Part shown: one piece after another, positions 53,237 to 64,000 of the stretch
Layout: the number at the start of each line of letters is the position of its first letter
Position numbering within the stretch: position 1 is the first letter of the stretch
From: Pachyseris speciosa
Lineage: Eukaryota; Cnidaria; Anthozoa; Scleractinia; Pachyseridae
Length of the DNA stretch: 64,000 bases
Assembly (NCBI GenBank): GCA_016490735.1
Contig: JAEMWC010000233.1
Span: 316,001 to 380,000 of the forward strand
Direction: 5' to 3'
Made by a program: the position numbers and the translations under genes
Notes under the pieces: generated by a model
What the model was told of the DNA's origin: nothing
The model's database searches: none
The model's input: only the letters and a program-made list of their open reading frames with translations

Positions 53237-54124
53237 AGTTCCTTATCATGATGGTAGGAAAAATGAAAGAAACTCAATCTGAAGAGGAAATCAGGGAGGC
53301 TTTCCAAGTTTTTGACAAGGATGGCAATGGCTTCATCAGTGCTGCTGAGCTACGCCTTCTGAACCTTACAGACGAGGAAGTAAATGAGATGATCAGAGAA
53401 GCAGATATTGATGGCGATGGTCAAGTGAATTATGAAGGTGGATTTTTGTATTAAATAATCAATGCTGTGGGGAGTTTCTGTGTTCTGTTGAGGGAAGCAG
53501 AGTGCAGTGAACATAGGAATAAAGAGCTTAGAACATGCCCACTGTACGCGCAAATACATTAGGAAGATGAACGCCCACATTAAACCTTTTTTTTTTTTAC
53601 CATTGAAATACTCGCCTACAGCTGTAGCTGACCTCTCCTTATATTGCCACTACTTCTAAGTCACAAGAGTAAAGAAAATAGTTTATCCACTGCTGATGTT
53701 TAAGCAAACTCTCCTGACTAGCACCGTAAGAGGTGTATGGAAACACTGGCCAAAGGAAGTAGAAACATTTTCATATCAAGGGTTAACGACTTGTGAAACT
53801 CAAAATTTATTCACCCGAAAAAAAAAAATAAGGTGTGCTATTAAGTAACTCTTGAAATGCTGTAAATGCTGTACAGTCACTTACTTTAAAAATGTTTTCT
53901 TGCTGTTACAGCTATTTTGAGACACCATCTTCCAAATTTAGCGTGCACAGAGCTTAGGCAACCTGACCACTGTAGCAGCTGGGAACTTGTCATCACCTAT
54001 CAATAAAGAAAGCTCTTTAGATACACTGTCATTACTAACCTAACCTAATTGCAAAAATGATCATGTTTTAATCTCAATTCTCCTTTCTTTTTCCACAGAG
54101 TTTGTGAAGATGAATGACTTCTAA
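53237..54124 (+). CDS. Calmodulin-like C-terminal half, two exons (partial gene)
   Basis: Exon 53237-53437 follows acceptor 'tttgtcag'; exon 54099-54124 follows 'ctttttccacag' and ends 'EFVKMNDF' with TAA at 54122-54124. The junction 'GAA G|AG' restores the twelfth residue (Glu) of the fourth EF-hand loop. Loop 3 is [12 protein letters not shown] and loop 4 is [12 protein letters not shown], so both can bind calcium. Compared with calmodulin about seven residues between 'ELR' and 'LTDEE' are missing, which shortens the helix linking EF3 and EF4. The ordinary helix '[23 protein letters not shown]' (shown in part) is recognisable. No exons for EF1 and EF2 were found upstream, so it is a partial duplicate, a gene whose front lies elsewhere, or a 3' portion of a longer transcript. 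Confidence 0.75.
53438..54098 (+). other. Intron of the calmodulin-like fragment
   Basis: Donor GTGGAT (weak) and acceptor 'ttccacag' (strong). No frame or repeat of note. Confidence 0.6.
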
Positions 54125-54534
54125 GTCAGTAAATTGACTTACATTTTCCCCTTTTCGAGAGGTTTTTAAGAGTGCACAAAAGGACATGTATAAGACACAC
54201 AAGCTCGCACAGTTTTATATCAGTCTATTCCAAGACTTTTAGTAAAAAACACTTCAATACTTCTAGATAAAAGCATTCTCTAAGTCGAGTTTAAAAACAT
54301 GGAGTATTCTTAAAGTTGATTTAAAAACTTAAAACCCTTTCTGACTTATTAAAATTAATGCGGTTCACATCTGAACAATGTTGATTTTCTTTGTTGCAGT
54401 ATTCCTTTTGTTTTCATGTTAATGCAAAGCTCAATCAATGATTGTCTGATTTGGGATTCAAGCTTGACGAATCACAACATCGACAATTTTAAGCATAAGT
54501 TGATGGGAAACTATTAATGATGATGATAGTAGTC
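54125..54534. other. 3' region of the calmodulin-like fragment; no gene
   Basis: No frame. Unremarkable AT-rich sequence. Confidence 0.5.
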
Positions 54535-55810
54535 GCTCTCACGATTCTTTTATTCTTCTGGGATCAGCACTTCGACAGACTTTTTTCGAAACCGACTGCA
54601 GAGTCCTGAACCGTCATGACGACTCACGTCAACTCAAAACTATGGTAAATTAATGGTAAAGTCTCTTTAATCACAGCTAAATAGAGCTCTCCATCTGTGA
54701 GTCATTCGTAAAATCTAAGGTAATAGTAAATTTAAGGTTGAAATTGTCCAAAATCGCATCGAAGAGTTCTTTGACGATGTACCGTAGCGTAGTGGGCCAA
54801 ACGCTTGGATGAATCGGGGGGGGGGGGGGGGGGACCCAATGCACAAGTTATGTCGGGAGGTAAGGTGCACCTATGTAGCATTTTCTCCAGATGATCTGCC
54901 CAAAATATCCATTTCGTATCTTCTTTGCTTGACCAAAACTTAGAAACCTTTAAGAGTCATTCCCATAAAAATTCGTTTTTACAAATTTATGAAATTACAT
55001 TTAGTTCCGGCTATTAAAAAAAAATCGGTATGGTCCTTACGACAAAATGTAATCCCCCCGGAAAAGTATATAAGAAATTTGGCGGCCAAACAGCGGGATT
55101 TTGCTGTGAAATATCCTCCTTTATTTATGAGAACCTTTAGTTTCAAACGAACAGTTCTCTCACAAAAGAATAGTCCAAGATTGTAAGACAGAAGTCAATG
55201 TTTCGATTTAAACTCACGAAATCGTTCAATTTCCGCAATCTCTAAACTTGCGGCGCATTTTTCTTTCGTTGAGAAAACGGAAGTATAATTACTCATACAC
55301 GGTACAATGTGAAGATTTCCAGAATAATACAGCCGAACCTTGCGGTTTAATGAAACTAATGTACTTTAAAGTCAAACTGAAATATTTCAAACCTTATGAC
55401 CGCGTGACTGGTTAGGTCATACCCTGCTTCTGGTCATTTCCAAAATTCTCATGTGGAACCTTACTATCTCTCAAATTTTCTATTTCATGTAAAGTAACGT
55501 TGAGTCTACAAAGCACTCGACCCAGTCCTCCAAATTTCTCGCTCATCTGCATTGCCCCCTTAGATTTCAAATGCCAGACGTCAAGTGGTCCCACAAAAAT
55601 GTAACCTCAAATATCCTATTTGGCTTTAAATTTATCAAGAAATCTTCTGACAGTAGCCTATAACTCTATTTCAGGGATATTCACGTGACTGATAACGTCA
55701 TTACCTTAGCTTTGAGATAACAGATATTTTATGGCAAATGTTATCTTTACCTGGTGTGACATACCCCTAGGTATAAAATTGCCAAAACCGTAAAGCTTTA
55801 AAAAAATAGC
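54535..55810 (+). repeat. Dispersed repeat R6, copy 2
   Basis: Partner of 36880-37895 over its whole length, with a 17-base G-run at about 54817-54833 not present in copy 1. It is non-coding. Confidence 0.85.
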
Positions 55811-57576
55811 CTTAATAAAAATTACCCTTTGCCACTATTTTGGCATTTCGATGTTGGAAACTATCTAAACTAGTAAGAATCCGTGCTAGTAGTAACACCA
55901 GAAACTTAAGTGCAGAACTAAGTAATGAATAAGGATTTAGATAGGGAGTGGTTGGTAAAGGCCTTGGCGAGCTTCATGTGGTTTCAAACGTGGAAACTGA
56001 AAGTGAGGGCGTGGTAAGCTTACGAAATTATTATGTTAGTGCAAAATATCTTGGGCTCAACAAGGACAACACCCTGTGGCCAGGGGCCCGAGTGTGTTGC
56101 AGAGTGGTGAGAATGTATGTCACGTGACTTGTGGAGGCCCAAAAATCATCCCCAACCCCAACCAAGCCCTAAGCTAAGGAACTGACCCAGAGGACTAAGC
56201 AACTGATGTTATCAATGAAACACCATCCAAACCATATATTTCAGTCAAGGGATGCCATTTTTGTTCCCTGAATCGTGACGTCCGTCATTTTGCCTTAACT
56301 CTTTCTCTACCGGTCGATTTGGTTGCCTTTTTGCAATTTTCGGAGGGTAGGAGGTCAAATCGACCTAGCTACTCCATATAAGGGGTTACCACGACGATTT
56401 CGCTGGTTCACAACACTGAAGGCTCTACCTTTGTTGTCGAGCCATTTTGCACCTCAGAAGCCCCCCTGCCTGGCATCATAAGGCTGGGTAGTTGAGTCAT
56501 AACGAGGCAGAGATAACCGAAAGTTAAAAAATCTCCCAAGTCTGGTTGCTAAGGAGTGACATCATAGGTCTGCAATAGAGCCGTTAACGTACTCCATTTG
56601 TGGTTTCACTGCAGGAGCATCTTAGCATACCTTGAAAGAAGTATTGTTTTTGCACTTCAGCGGCAGAATTTAATTTACCGGCACGCGGCACGCTTACGCC
56701 TTGTTCTTATGCAATTTTATGGTTTTACTTGTACGATAAAACGCTAGTTTTGTCAAATGTTATGCTTTAGCGATTCGATTTCGAGGGGCATATCTCGGTA
56801 TGTGATGGACAGAAATTACAGAGTGACGCCTTCTCAGGCTGAAATTCTGTTTTATCGGGTGATTTCATTGACGTACAATGGACTTTGGTAAGTTGTAACT
56901 ATATTTTAAGCCGAAGTAAATCGCCTTCAGACAATTTTAAAAGCGGAAATACGAACATAAGAGGTAAGATCGACGTAACTTTCGATTTTGTTACATTGGT
57001 ACGTTTGGTAGGAATCGCCCATGACATTTTCCCCGGGATTATATTCTAATGTAAATTTTCTGTAAGATTTGATTGAGTTGGAATTCTTTCGGTTTCGGAC
57101 CATTGTTGAGCGGTAATCTTTCTGTTCAAGCGTATTTATGTATATGTAGCAAAGCTCATGTATATTCCGGCGGCAAATTAATTATAATCTGGCGGCAAAT
57201 TAAATATGAAGCCGCGAAATACGCGCGCACTCGTCATCGATCCACGATAATGAAGATCTGGCTGGTGAGGGGGCGCGGAAGTGGGCGGCTCCTTATTTTG
57301 TCTTTATAACTGGATATGGGTAGTTATATCTTTTACATAGCTGCTCTCTGTCAAAGCACAAAATAGTTTATCTGGCGACTATTTCTTCCACTTATTGTGG
57401 TGATTAAAATAGTGGCAGTTTGAAAATTGAAAATTATCGTTGGAGAATATATTATCGTCCAGAAACAACTTCTGAAAGCCTTTTCAAACTACCAAGGAGT
57501 TTAGGACTCTGTGTTTGTTTGTGCGTGGAAAATAGCAATAGTAAAATATTCAAGTGATTTAGCATATGTAACTTGC
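55811..57576. other. No gene recognised
   Basis: Frames are short. A palindromic patch 'accggtcgatttggttgcct...gaggtcaaatcgacctagc' lies at about 56310-56375, and a small direct repeat '(t)ggcggcaaattaa' at about 57168 and 57191. Nothing else. Confidence 0.5.
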
Positions 57577-58190
57577 AGATTAAAATCTAGGCAAATGTTC
57601 AATATCTTTTCTGGTTCATTCAGGTTGAGGTCCTGGCATCACTGTATGCCTGAGTGCTTCTGGAATATATAACATGAACAGTTTTATGAAGTGCAGATAA
57701 AAATCTAGGAAAATGTTCAATATCTTTTCTGGTTCATCCAGGTTGAAGTCCTGGCATCACTGTATGCCTGAGCGCTTCTGGGATATATAACATGAACATT
57801 TTTTGAAGCGCAGATAAAAATCTAGGCAAATGTTCTATATCTTTTCTGGTTCATCCAGGTTGAGGTCCTGGCATCACTGTATGCCTGAGCGCTTCTGGGA
57901 TATATAACATGAACAGTTGTTTGAAGTGCAGACAAAAATCTAGGCAAATGTTCTATATCTTTTCTGGTTCATCCAGGTTGAAGTCCTGGCATCACTGTAT
58001 GCCTGAGCGCTTCTGAGATATATAACATGAACAGTTTTTTGAAGTGCAGATAAAACTCTAGGAAAATGTTCTATATCTTTTCTGGTTCATCCAGGTTGAG
58101 GTTCTGGCATCACTGTATGCCTGAGTGCTTCTGAGATATATAACATGAACATTTTTTAAAGTGCAGATAAAAATCTAGGCAAATGTTGTA
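57577..58190 (+). repeat. Minisatellite of 118-bp units, about 5.2 copies
   Basis: The anchor 'ctggttcat' recurs at 57611, 57729, 57846, 57964 and 58082, i.e. every 117-118 bases. Each unit contains 'gcatcactgtatgcctgag', 'atataacatgaaca' and 'aatcta'. Copies differ by only a few bases. The unit length is not a multiple of three and the units hold stops, so it is not coding. Confidence 0.96.
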
Positions 58191-58789
58191 AGCAGGTTTA
58201 ATGACCAAGACGTTTTACATTTGGTACATTTCTTTGCAGAACGCGTTCCGATGACTGTATTTTTCGAGAACGTTTTCCTTACTTTAATGCCCTTCAGAGT
58301 AATTTAGTCCTTGGACAGTTCGCCAGCATTTTCCAAGCTAAACAAATTTTTACAATCGGGAAAGAATTAGAAAAAGGAGAAGTTATATTTTGAAATGATG
58401 ATTTCGATACAGTCGCCGTTGTCGCGTTTCCTGCCAAGGTCGGTTTCGGAAGTCGAATACTGAAACTTCCACTTCAACGTTTGCCGAGATTATTGAGGAA
58501 TTACTCAACGAGAATTTTATCAGTTCCTATGGAAACCGTACGGATAGTAAAAGTTCTGTTCATGAGCACGCAGCGATATCACATATTGAAGCGAATTATT
58601 TTAGCTCAGTGATGTTAATTTACTTTCACGGTGTGCAAGAAGGGTAATAATTGCAGAATGATTTGTGTAAATTACTCGCAAATATGTTCACTATTACCAT
58701 GTATTGCAAGTATGTTTGATTTGGGAATACGAGCGAATTTTAATTAGCGTTCAAAAGAGATATATCTCCCTCCAAAAACAAAACATTTT
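58191..58789. other. No gene recognised
   Basis: No frame or repeat detected. Confidence 0.5.
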
Positions 58790-59019
58790 AGGGCCGTTTA
58801 TAAGAGAGAAAATAAGCCGCGCCTTACTCTGGCCACGGCTTACATAAGACGCGAACACTCCGTATAAATGGTACAAAATCTGCGTTCACGGCTTTCTCAA
58901 GCTGCGGCTTATCCTGAGCTAGCTTGGTGTTTTTACTCGTATAAATGGTTCCTTTCGCGTCTTATGTAAGCCGCGGCCAGAGCAAGCCGCGGCTTATTTT
59001 CTTTCGTATAAAAAGCCCT
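58790..59019. mobile_element. MITE with long terminal inverted repeats
   Basis: 230 bases. The left edge 'agggccgtttataag' and the inverse of the right edge 'agggctttttatacg' begin arms of about 65 bases that also share 'aaaataagccgcg', 'ctctggcc' and 'gcttacataagacgcgaa'. The centre holds a further inverted pair ('ctcgtataaatggt'). There is no coding frame. I could not settle the target duplication. Confidence 0.87.
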
Positions 59020-60682
59020 CTTATTTTTCCCATATTGCATGCGAAAGAGAAACAAAGAAAACTCGAGCCTTTGGTTGTAATTTAGTGCTATTTTCTGGAA
59101 CCGGTGAGCTTACCTCAAGAGTAATTCATCAAAGCCAAAACAAACTATTGGGTATCGTTTTTCCGTTCCCGCAGTCACTTTTCGTGTGCATCAGGTCTAA
59201 AGATAGAATTTAATAGAATTTAATTAAACTCTCGCCATAAATAAACGTTCACGTTTAAGGATTATGACTGATAAGCGTGAAAATTGACGCCCCATATCAA
59301 ACAGAAACGAGTTCCAGAAGCGATTCGATTACATTGGAATGTTCAGAGTAGCTGGATATCCTGCTGAGATTGGTGGCAAATTGCCCCCTATCTCAGCGGG
59401 ATCCAGAGGTATGTTTGTGGTTGCTAAGAACCTCTGGCCTGTTATGGAGGCAATCCTTTGAAAGAAAACAAAGGTGAGAAGCAATTTTACACGAATTGGG
59501 CCGCTCAAAGTATCCGAGCGAGTGATGGCAATCCACGGAGTGAAGTTGTCTTGAGTCGTTTTGTGAATGGATTCCAGGACCTGACATGGCAATTTTAGCG
59601 AGTTTTGACTTGTTAATTACGCAATCGGTGCAATGTTTTGTCAGCAGGACCGGGTGGCTCGACAGTAAAAAATATGTGAAATGGAAATTGGTAGACGTCC
59701 ATGCTGCTGTTAGGCAAGAATATCCCAGAATTCCCTTGGGTCACAAACGTGAAAATTACAGACTGTGAGAGCAACTGAAATCAAACAGCGTTATCAGGGT
59801 CGGGCTAAAGGAGTGAGAAGGTAAATGTGGAACAGATAGCAAGAGGTACTGAGTCAAAGTTTGCTGCCAATGTAAACTTTTAACTTCAATAGGAATATTT
59901 GTCTTGAAAACCTCAAGACAAAGTTGCGAGAATTTTGGTGTTGTCCGAGGGCGATTTTGGTTTTCAAAGAGAATGAACAGTCATATTAAGCGAAAATTGG
60001 GAGTTTCGGTCAGTTTCCAGAGTGATAAGAGCTGAAAAACTTATCAGTTTGCAATAAAAATGCTTCATTTCAACCATATTCCGAGATTTGGTAAGGTTGC
60101 AGGTTTTCAAAGCATTGGTCTTCTACGACCATTATTTTGATGATAGTTAGAAAAAGAGTGAAGGGATTCTTTGAAATTGTTTTATGATAATTATAATTTA
60201 TGTTTATAATTATTGTCACAGGGACAAATATAATTTCACAGTTACGTTCCCGAGAGTCATCAAAATGTCTTTCTGCGCTTCGAAAGTTAAAAGAGAATCA
60301 TTATTCTCCAGCATCCGTCAAACCGTTGTTGAAGAATTTAAATATCCCGTCAATATATTTGTACCTATTTTGGGTATTCAGTAATCTGCATTCTACAAGA
60401 TGAATTTAAATCTGTTAGTAGAGCGGTAGATTAATGTGTAGTACGGTCGAAAGTTTTTAGAAGGAACGCAATATAGTTTGGCGAGCCGGTAGGTCGAGTC
60501 AATTAATTGTAATCGGCTCACAACGAAGACGTATCTAGACGAATAGATACTAGTTATGCAACGCTTTCGAGTGTTATAACGTGGAATATCCCAGGGGTGG
60601 TCACTGCCAGAGTTTTGTTACGTCCCACAGAATCAGAGAATTATGAAGGGTTGTGAGACGGGTCGTCCGGTTTATCGTCCTT
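59020..60682. other. No gene recognised
   Basis: An 87-codon minus-strand frame (59592-59329) and overlapping plus-strand frames near 60184-60403 have no recognised domain. The latter follow an acceptor-like 'ttattgtcacag', but no partner exon is visible. Confidence 0.45.
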
Positions 60683-60775
60683 ATCCGAGAAGACTAGAAA
60701 GTCTAACCATTTGCAGATGTAATTTCAAAGGCAGCACTTTCTCCTCAATTATTTTAAGACCCTGAGTGTTGGTTG
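60683..60775 (-). mobile_element. SINE family S3, tail only
   Basis: 'gagaagactagaaagtctaa', 'gtaatttcaaaggcagcac' and 'taagaccctgagtgttggt' match the tail of the full S3 copy at 41560-41725. The tRNA head has been lost: the sequence departs after 'gttggttgggtgtgata'. Confidence 0.8.
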
Positions 60776-62889
60776 GGTGTGATACCATTGAATTGCACTG
60801 ATGGTTGGGAAGGTTTGGTGGAATACTGACGAATATACAACGGCTTTTACCTGCATTCTGATTGGCTGTATTTTCTATGGTATGGTATAAAAGGAAGTAT
60901 TCACAGGCCTGAGAAAGTTTGACCCGTATCAAATTACTATTTAAGACAATTTAAGCCCACAGCGCGTGACTTGCACTACCCGCTGAAAGAGAAAATTGAC
61001 CAAGGGAATAATTAACGCGAGTATTGCCTAAGTAGACAAACCGACTAACTGGGCGAGAAATCCTCATAACATTTTTCAAAAGAAAGAGAAAAGCCTGTGT
61101 CTCTGCATAGGCCGTAGCTACTTAAGCAAAATCATAGGACGGGAACACTTTCAAATTCCTTCCTTCGAGGAAGTCATATTACGCTAGAAGTACTTTACAT
61201 GGACAGTCTTCAGTGGAGTAAAATGACTCCTTCTGGGAAGTGCCTTCAAATAGAGAAAGCTATATGTACACCTTTAAACCACACAGCACGATGAAAACAC
61301 TAGGATTCAAAGAAAAATCGAACAGTGACTTTTCTGAATTTCGTCTTTAAAGAGTGATGATGAAAAACACAGTCATCGTCGAACTGAAGAACTGAGATGA
61401 TCGACCAAAAAGGAAGCTGTTTATTTATAGATGCAAGTGTGAACATGTGCATAAATATTCAATTTTTGCAGATAATCCTTTTTTAACGAGTAGCGAGACT
61501 TTGGTTGAACTTTTGTGCCTCTGTGAAGCCGTTGCCTCTAGACTGTTTCTGTAGAGTTAGGTTTTGCTGCTAAATACCCAACTCGCTGAAAAACTCCAGC
61601 CACCGGCCTTCTTTGCGATTCTATATAGCATAATGATCGCAAACGGTCGCAAAATCAAATCGGAAAAACCGACAACAGCTCAAATGACCGCAAAAAGCAT
61701 GCTACTTTATGACGCTATCGTAACTGATCGCAGACGATCGTAGATTATCGCAGGCGGACTGTCTTCGACCCCCCACTCGTCTGCGATCTTTTCCATTAAA
61801 TTGAAGTCAGAATTTAGGGAGAAAAATAAAAACTGTAAGACCGTTGAAGCCACAAAATTACTCCACAACGAACCTGGACAAAAGCATAATTGCTCGGGGC
61901 TTAGCTCGAGCATGGAAATGCAGTTGGCGCACAAAACGACTTTGCTCATAATACGCATCCTCAGTGTTACATCATCAACGGGACAGCGCCCAAACTTTCT
62001 TCAGTCGCCATTTTGAATGCCTCGAGAGTTCGCCACAGTGAAAAGAGGTTTTAAGTGTGGTAAATATTCTTTACTTGCTTCACATCTTTTACTTTTTATA
62101 GCATTTTTGTACTTGTTACAATCTAGCTCGGTTGCTTACCCGTATATAATTTGCACTTTTTTCCCAAGGTTTTCTTAATGAAACTCTGCGTGTTATACAC
62201 TTAACCTTTTGTTTGTTGATCACGGCTTCCCTCATTTACATACCCGTGTGGTTAACAAAGGATACACAGGACAATAAACAAGACCGTCTTCAAAAGGCTG
62301 TTGTCCATGCCGTTGTAATAATAAACAAGCAAATAACCTATCACAGTTCCTTTTGAACAAGACGCTCTATGAGCGTTAACTCCGGATACTTTTGTGCTGC
62401 AGAAGCCGGACGCACGCTTTCTGATTCTCGAAAACTATCCGGCTAGTGGTTTGCTTTTGGGTTCGCATAACGCCTTTTTGATCACTTACGAGCAAAGCTC
62501 GTTAAACATTTTTGAGAGTTGCCATCCATATTCGTTGTCAGCTGTCGTTGTTTACTTGTAAATTAAGTGGCAACATCTGGACTTAACTTTGGCTCCCTCA
62601 AAACATTTCAGTTCTCTCTGCTAAGCTTGAAAACATTCGCATAGACACTTTCTATTAACAACTGGATATTCAAAACTCGAAACACACAAGGCGAATCGTT
62701 TCCGTGTATGTGACATGTTTCTCAGAAACGATCCAGAGGTCACGCATTGTAAAAAACCTCGAAATTCAAACTGCTCTATTTTCAAAACAACGCGCGTGAC
62801 TTGGCTGAAAACAGGCCAGCAGATATATCCTTAAAATGTCATTTACCTGTTGAAGGTAAAAATCTAAATGTTTAATTTTAGTTTTTTCC
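60776..62889. other. No gene recognised
   Basis: 'gatcgca(a/g)acg(g/a)tcg(c/t)a' motifs cluster at 61637-61755. Short frames only. A minus-strand ATG in good context at about 62014 opens a frame of only 14 codons. Confidence 0.5.
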
Positions 62890-63285
62890 TGACGTCACGT
62901 GAAAACCGAAAATTCACAAACTTGTCTCTAAATATAGAACTGTCACAGCGATCCAAACAACTTTGCGATTTTCTAAATATAGAACTGTCAGTTCGAGTCG
63001 ATAACTCACAGCACGTGCGAGGCTTCCAACCTTGTCTTAAATTCGGCAAGCCTTTTCACGCGGACAAACTATTCTGGATTTAAGTCTTCACGACAGCGAA
63101 AGAGTTGTAACAACATCCGGATCAAATTAAATCAAAGCAACTTTGCGATTTTCTAATATAGAACTGTCACAACGCTCTAATTCGAGTCGATACTCACAGC
63201 ACGTGCGAGGCTTCCAACCTTTTCTTAAACTCGGCAAGCATTTTCACGGGGTCAGTCTGTACTGTATTTAAATCTAGCTTCACAA
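62890..63285 (+). repeat. Two-copy tandem duplication, period about 180-190 bases
   Basis: 'aactttgcgattttctaa' at 62959 and 63140; 'ttcgagtcgata' at 62992 and 63182; 'cagcacgtgcgaggcttcca' at 63009 and 63198; 'ttcacg' closes both. A shorter internal repeat, 'aaatatagaactgtca', occurs at 62930 and 62974. Confidence 0.88.
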
Positions 63286-63446
63286 CTTTGCAAAGATATG
63301 TGCAGGGAAATTTGTTCCGGCGGTCGAGGTGGATTATTTAACCTTGAGTGTCCACTTGCGGTCACGTATTAAATGGAAGGTATCACATTACGAAAACAAC
63401 TAACCGTCGCGTGATGTTAGCCTTTCGACCTTTGGACTGTGTGGTT

Positions 63447-63503
63447 TGCTTTAACCAATGAACACACCGCCACGTGCCTGCTATTGTGCATTGGCCAATC
63501 AAA
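63447..63503. promoter_or_regulatory. CCAAT-box pair upstream of the edge ORF
   Basis: 'taaccaatgaa' (about 63453) and 'ggccaatcaaaa' (about 63492) lie about 40 bases apart and about 215-255 bases before the ATG at 63707. No clear TATA box. The promoter role is inferred. Confidence 0.35.
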
Positions 63504-63706
63504 ACACCGGGACGTAATTGTATTGTGTATTTTGCTGCACAGGAAAAAGAAAAAAAGGAAAAGACTGAAATCTAACACATTTTATAACTCGTGATACTTA
63601 CAGTATCCCGAGTAATTACCGCCGATGAACTGGCTGGATAAACTGCAATAAAACTGCCGGAGATATTCTGTGAACAGACGCCAGATTTGCATACAGACGA
63701 AACAAA

Positions 63707-64000
63707 ATGTCCCCTTATTTAAATATGGTAACGAAACGCTTATTTTGTGAGCCAAAGTTAGTTCGATTTTATTTTGCTCGAAGTACAGCAGCTCAGAACG
63801 AAGACAAAATAAATGAGGTATATTTTGCAGAGGGTTTACAAGATTTAAAATCTTTTGACAACGGAAAATCGTCAGAGACGCATCTCACAGGAGATCTCAC
63901 CGCGTTACGCATGATTGAACAGATCACACCACGATCATTTGTTAGCATTCAGATACGTGAAAACATAAAGTGTCAGCGAATGAAAGCGAAACTTTTTACA
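63707..64000 (+). CDS. Open reading frame running off the window edge (98 codons, no stop)
   Basis: From ATG 63707 ('acaaaatgt' context) the frame stays open to the last base. The first 30 residues (MSPYLNMVTKRLFCEP, then KLVRFYFARST) are basic and hydroxylated with few acids, which would suit a mitochondrial presequence. The rest ('NEVYFAEGLQDLKSFDNGKS', 'LTALRMIEQITPRSFVSIQI') is more acidic and mixed. A weak donor-like GAG|GTATAT occurs at about 63818, so the coding exon may end there. I do not recognise the protein. About 98 stop-free codons in AT-rich DNA is moderate evidence only. Confidence 0.45.
   Translation, partial: MSPYLNMVTKRLFCEPKLVRFYFARSTAAQNEDKINEVYFAEGLQDLKSFDNGKSSETHLTGDLTALRMIEQITPRSFVSIQIRENIKCQRMKAKLFT

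Noticed and set aside
57073..57309. 78-codon plus-strand frame
   Set aside because: It has no motif, and part of it is the small direct repeat 'ggcggcaaattaa'.
57577..58190. CRISPR-like array
   Set aside because: The units are contiguous 118-bp tandem repeats without unique spacers, in a eukaryotic context.
61977..62016. Minus-strand ATG in a Kozak-like context near 62014
   Set aside because: The frame closes after 14 codons and no splice donor is visible.

Overview
This window looks like animal nuclear DNA from an anthozoan cnidarian, most likely a stony coral. That is an inference from content: intronless class A GPCRs in a tandem family, a secreted discoidin (F5/8 type C) gene with short introns, a calmodulin-type EF-hand fragment, and a dense mix of Penelope-like GIY-YIG elements, non-LTR retrotransposons, Crypton-type tyrosine recombinase elements, tRNA-derived SINEs, MITEs and (ATT)n, (GA)n and (CA)n microsatellites. 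It is AT-rich and gene-poor, with no operons. No complete tRNA or rRNA gene and no CRISPR array was found.

Layout. 1-17.7 kb is a tandem family of one-exon GPCR genes. The intact copies are 9560-10483 and 16680-17609. The copy at 3147-4340 is broken by a frameshift and a SINE, and the copy at 13579-14135 has a large internal deletion. Flanking DNA is duplicated with the genes (1-420 matches 7880-8300; 10.5-11.0 kb matches 14.6-14.85 kb). A Penelope fragment (5.3-6.0 kb), a MITE (8.9-9.1 kb) and several local repeat families lie between them.

18.9-23.3 kb is a nested structure. A non-LTR retrotransposon end on the minus strand is split by two head-to-tail Crypton-like elements. The same 9-bp word stands at the outer left edge, at the junction of the two elements and at the outer right edge. 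The right element carries a two-exon tyrosine recombinase gene. The left one is non-autonomous and keeps only a decayed first exon. Both begin with a long hairpin.

23.5-42 kb is mostly transposon debris: repeats, two tRNA-headed SINE families, (GA)n tracts beside a 21-22 bp iterated motif, a CR1/jockey-like LINE (33.9-35.4 kb), a LINE-type RT end with a restriction-like endonuclease (38.3-39.7 kb) and MITEs.

42.4-51.7 kb is an old inverted duplication with its axis near 47.2 kb. The right arm carries an intact F5/8C gene (50205-52857, three exons) and the left arm its dead copy (42398-43532). The last two exons of a calmodulin-like gene follow (53237-54124).

54.5-64 kb holds a dispersed repeat shared with 36.9-37.9 kb, a 118-bp satellite array, a MITE, a SINE tail, a local tandem duplication, and an open reading frame that runs off the right edge (63707-64000) behind CCAAT boxes. 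Apart from the GPCRs, which form one receptor family, the genes do not form a shared pathway. The main story is genome remodelling by duplication and nested transposition.
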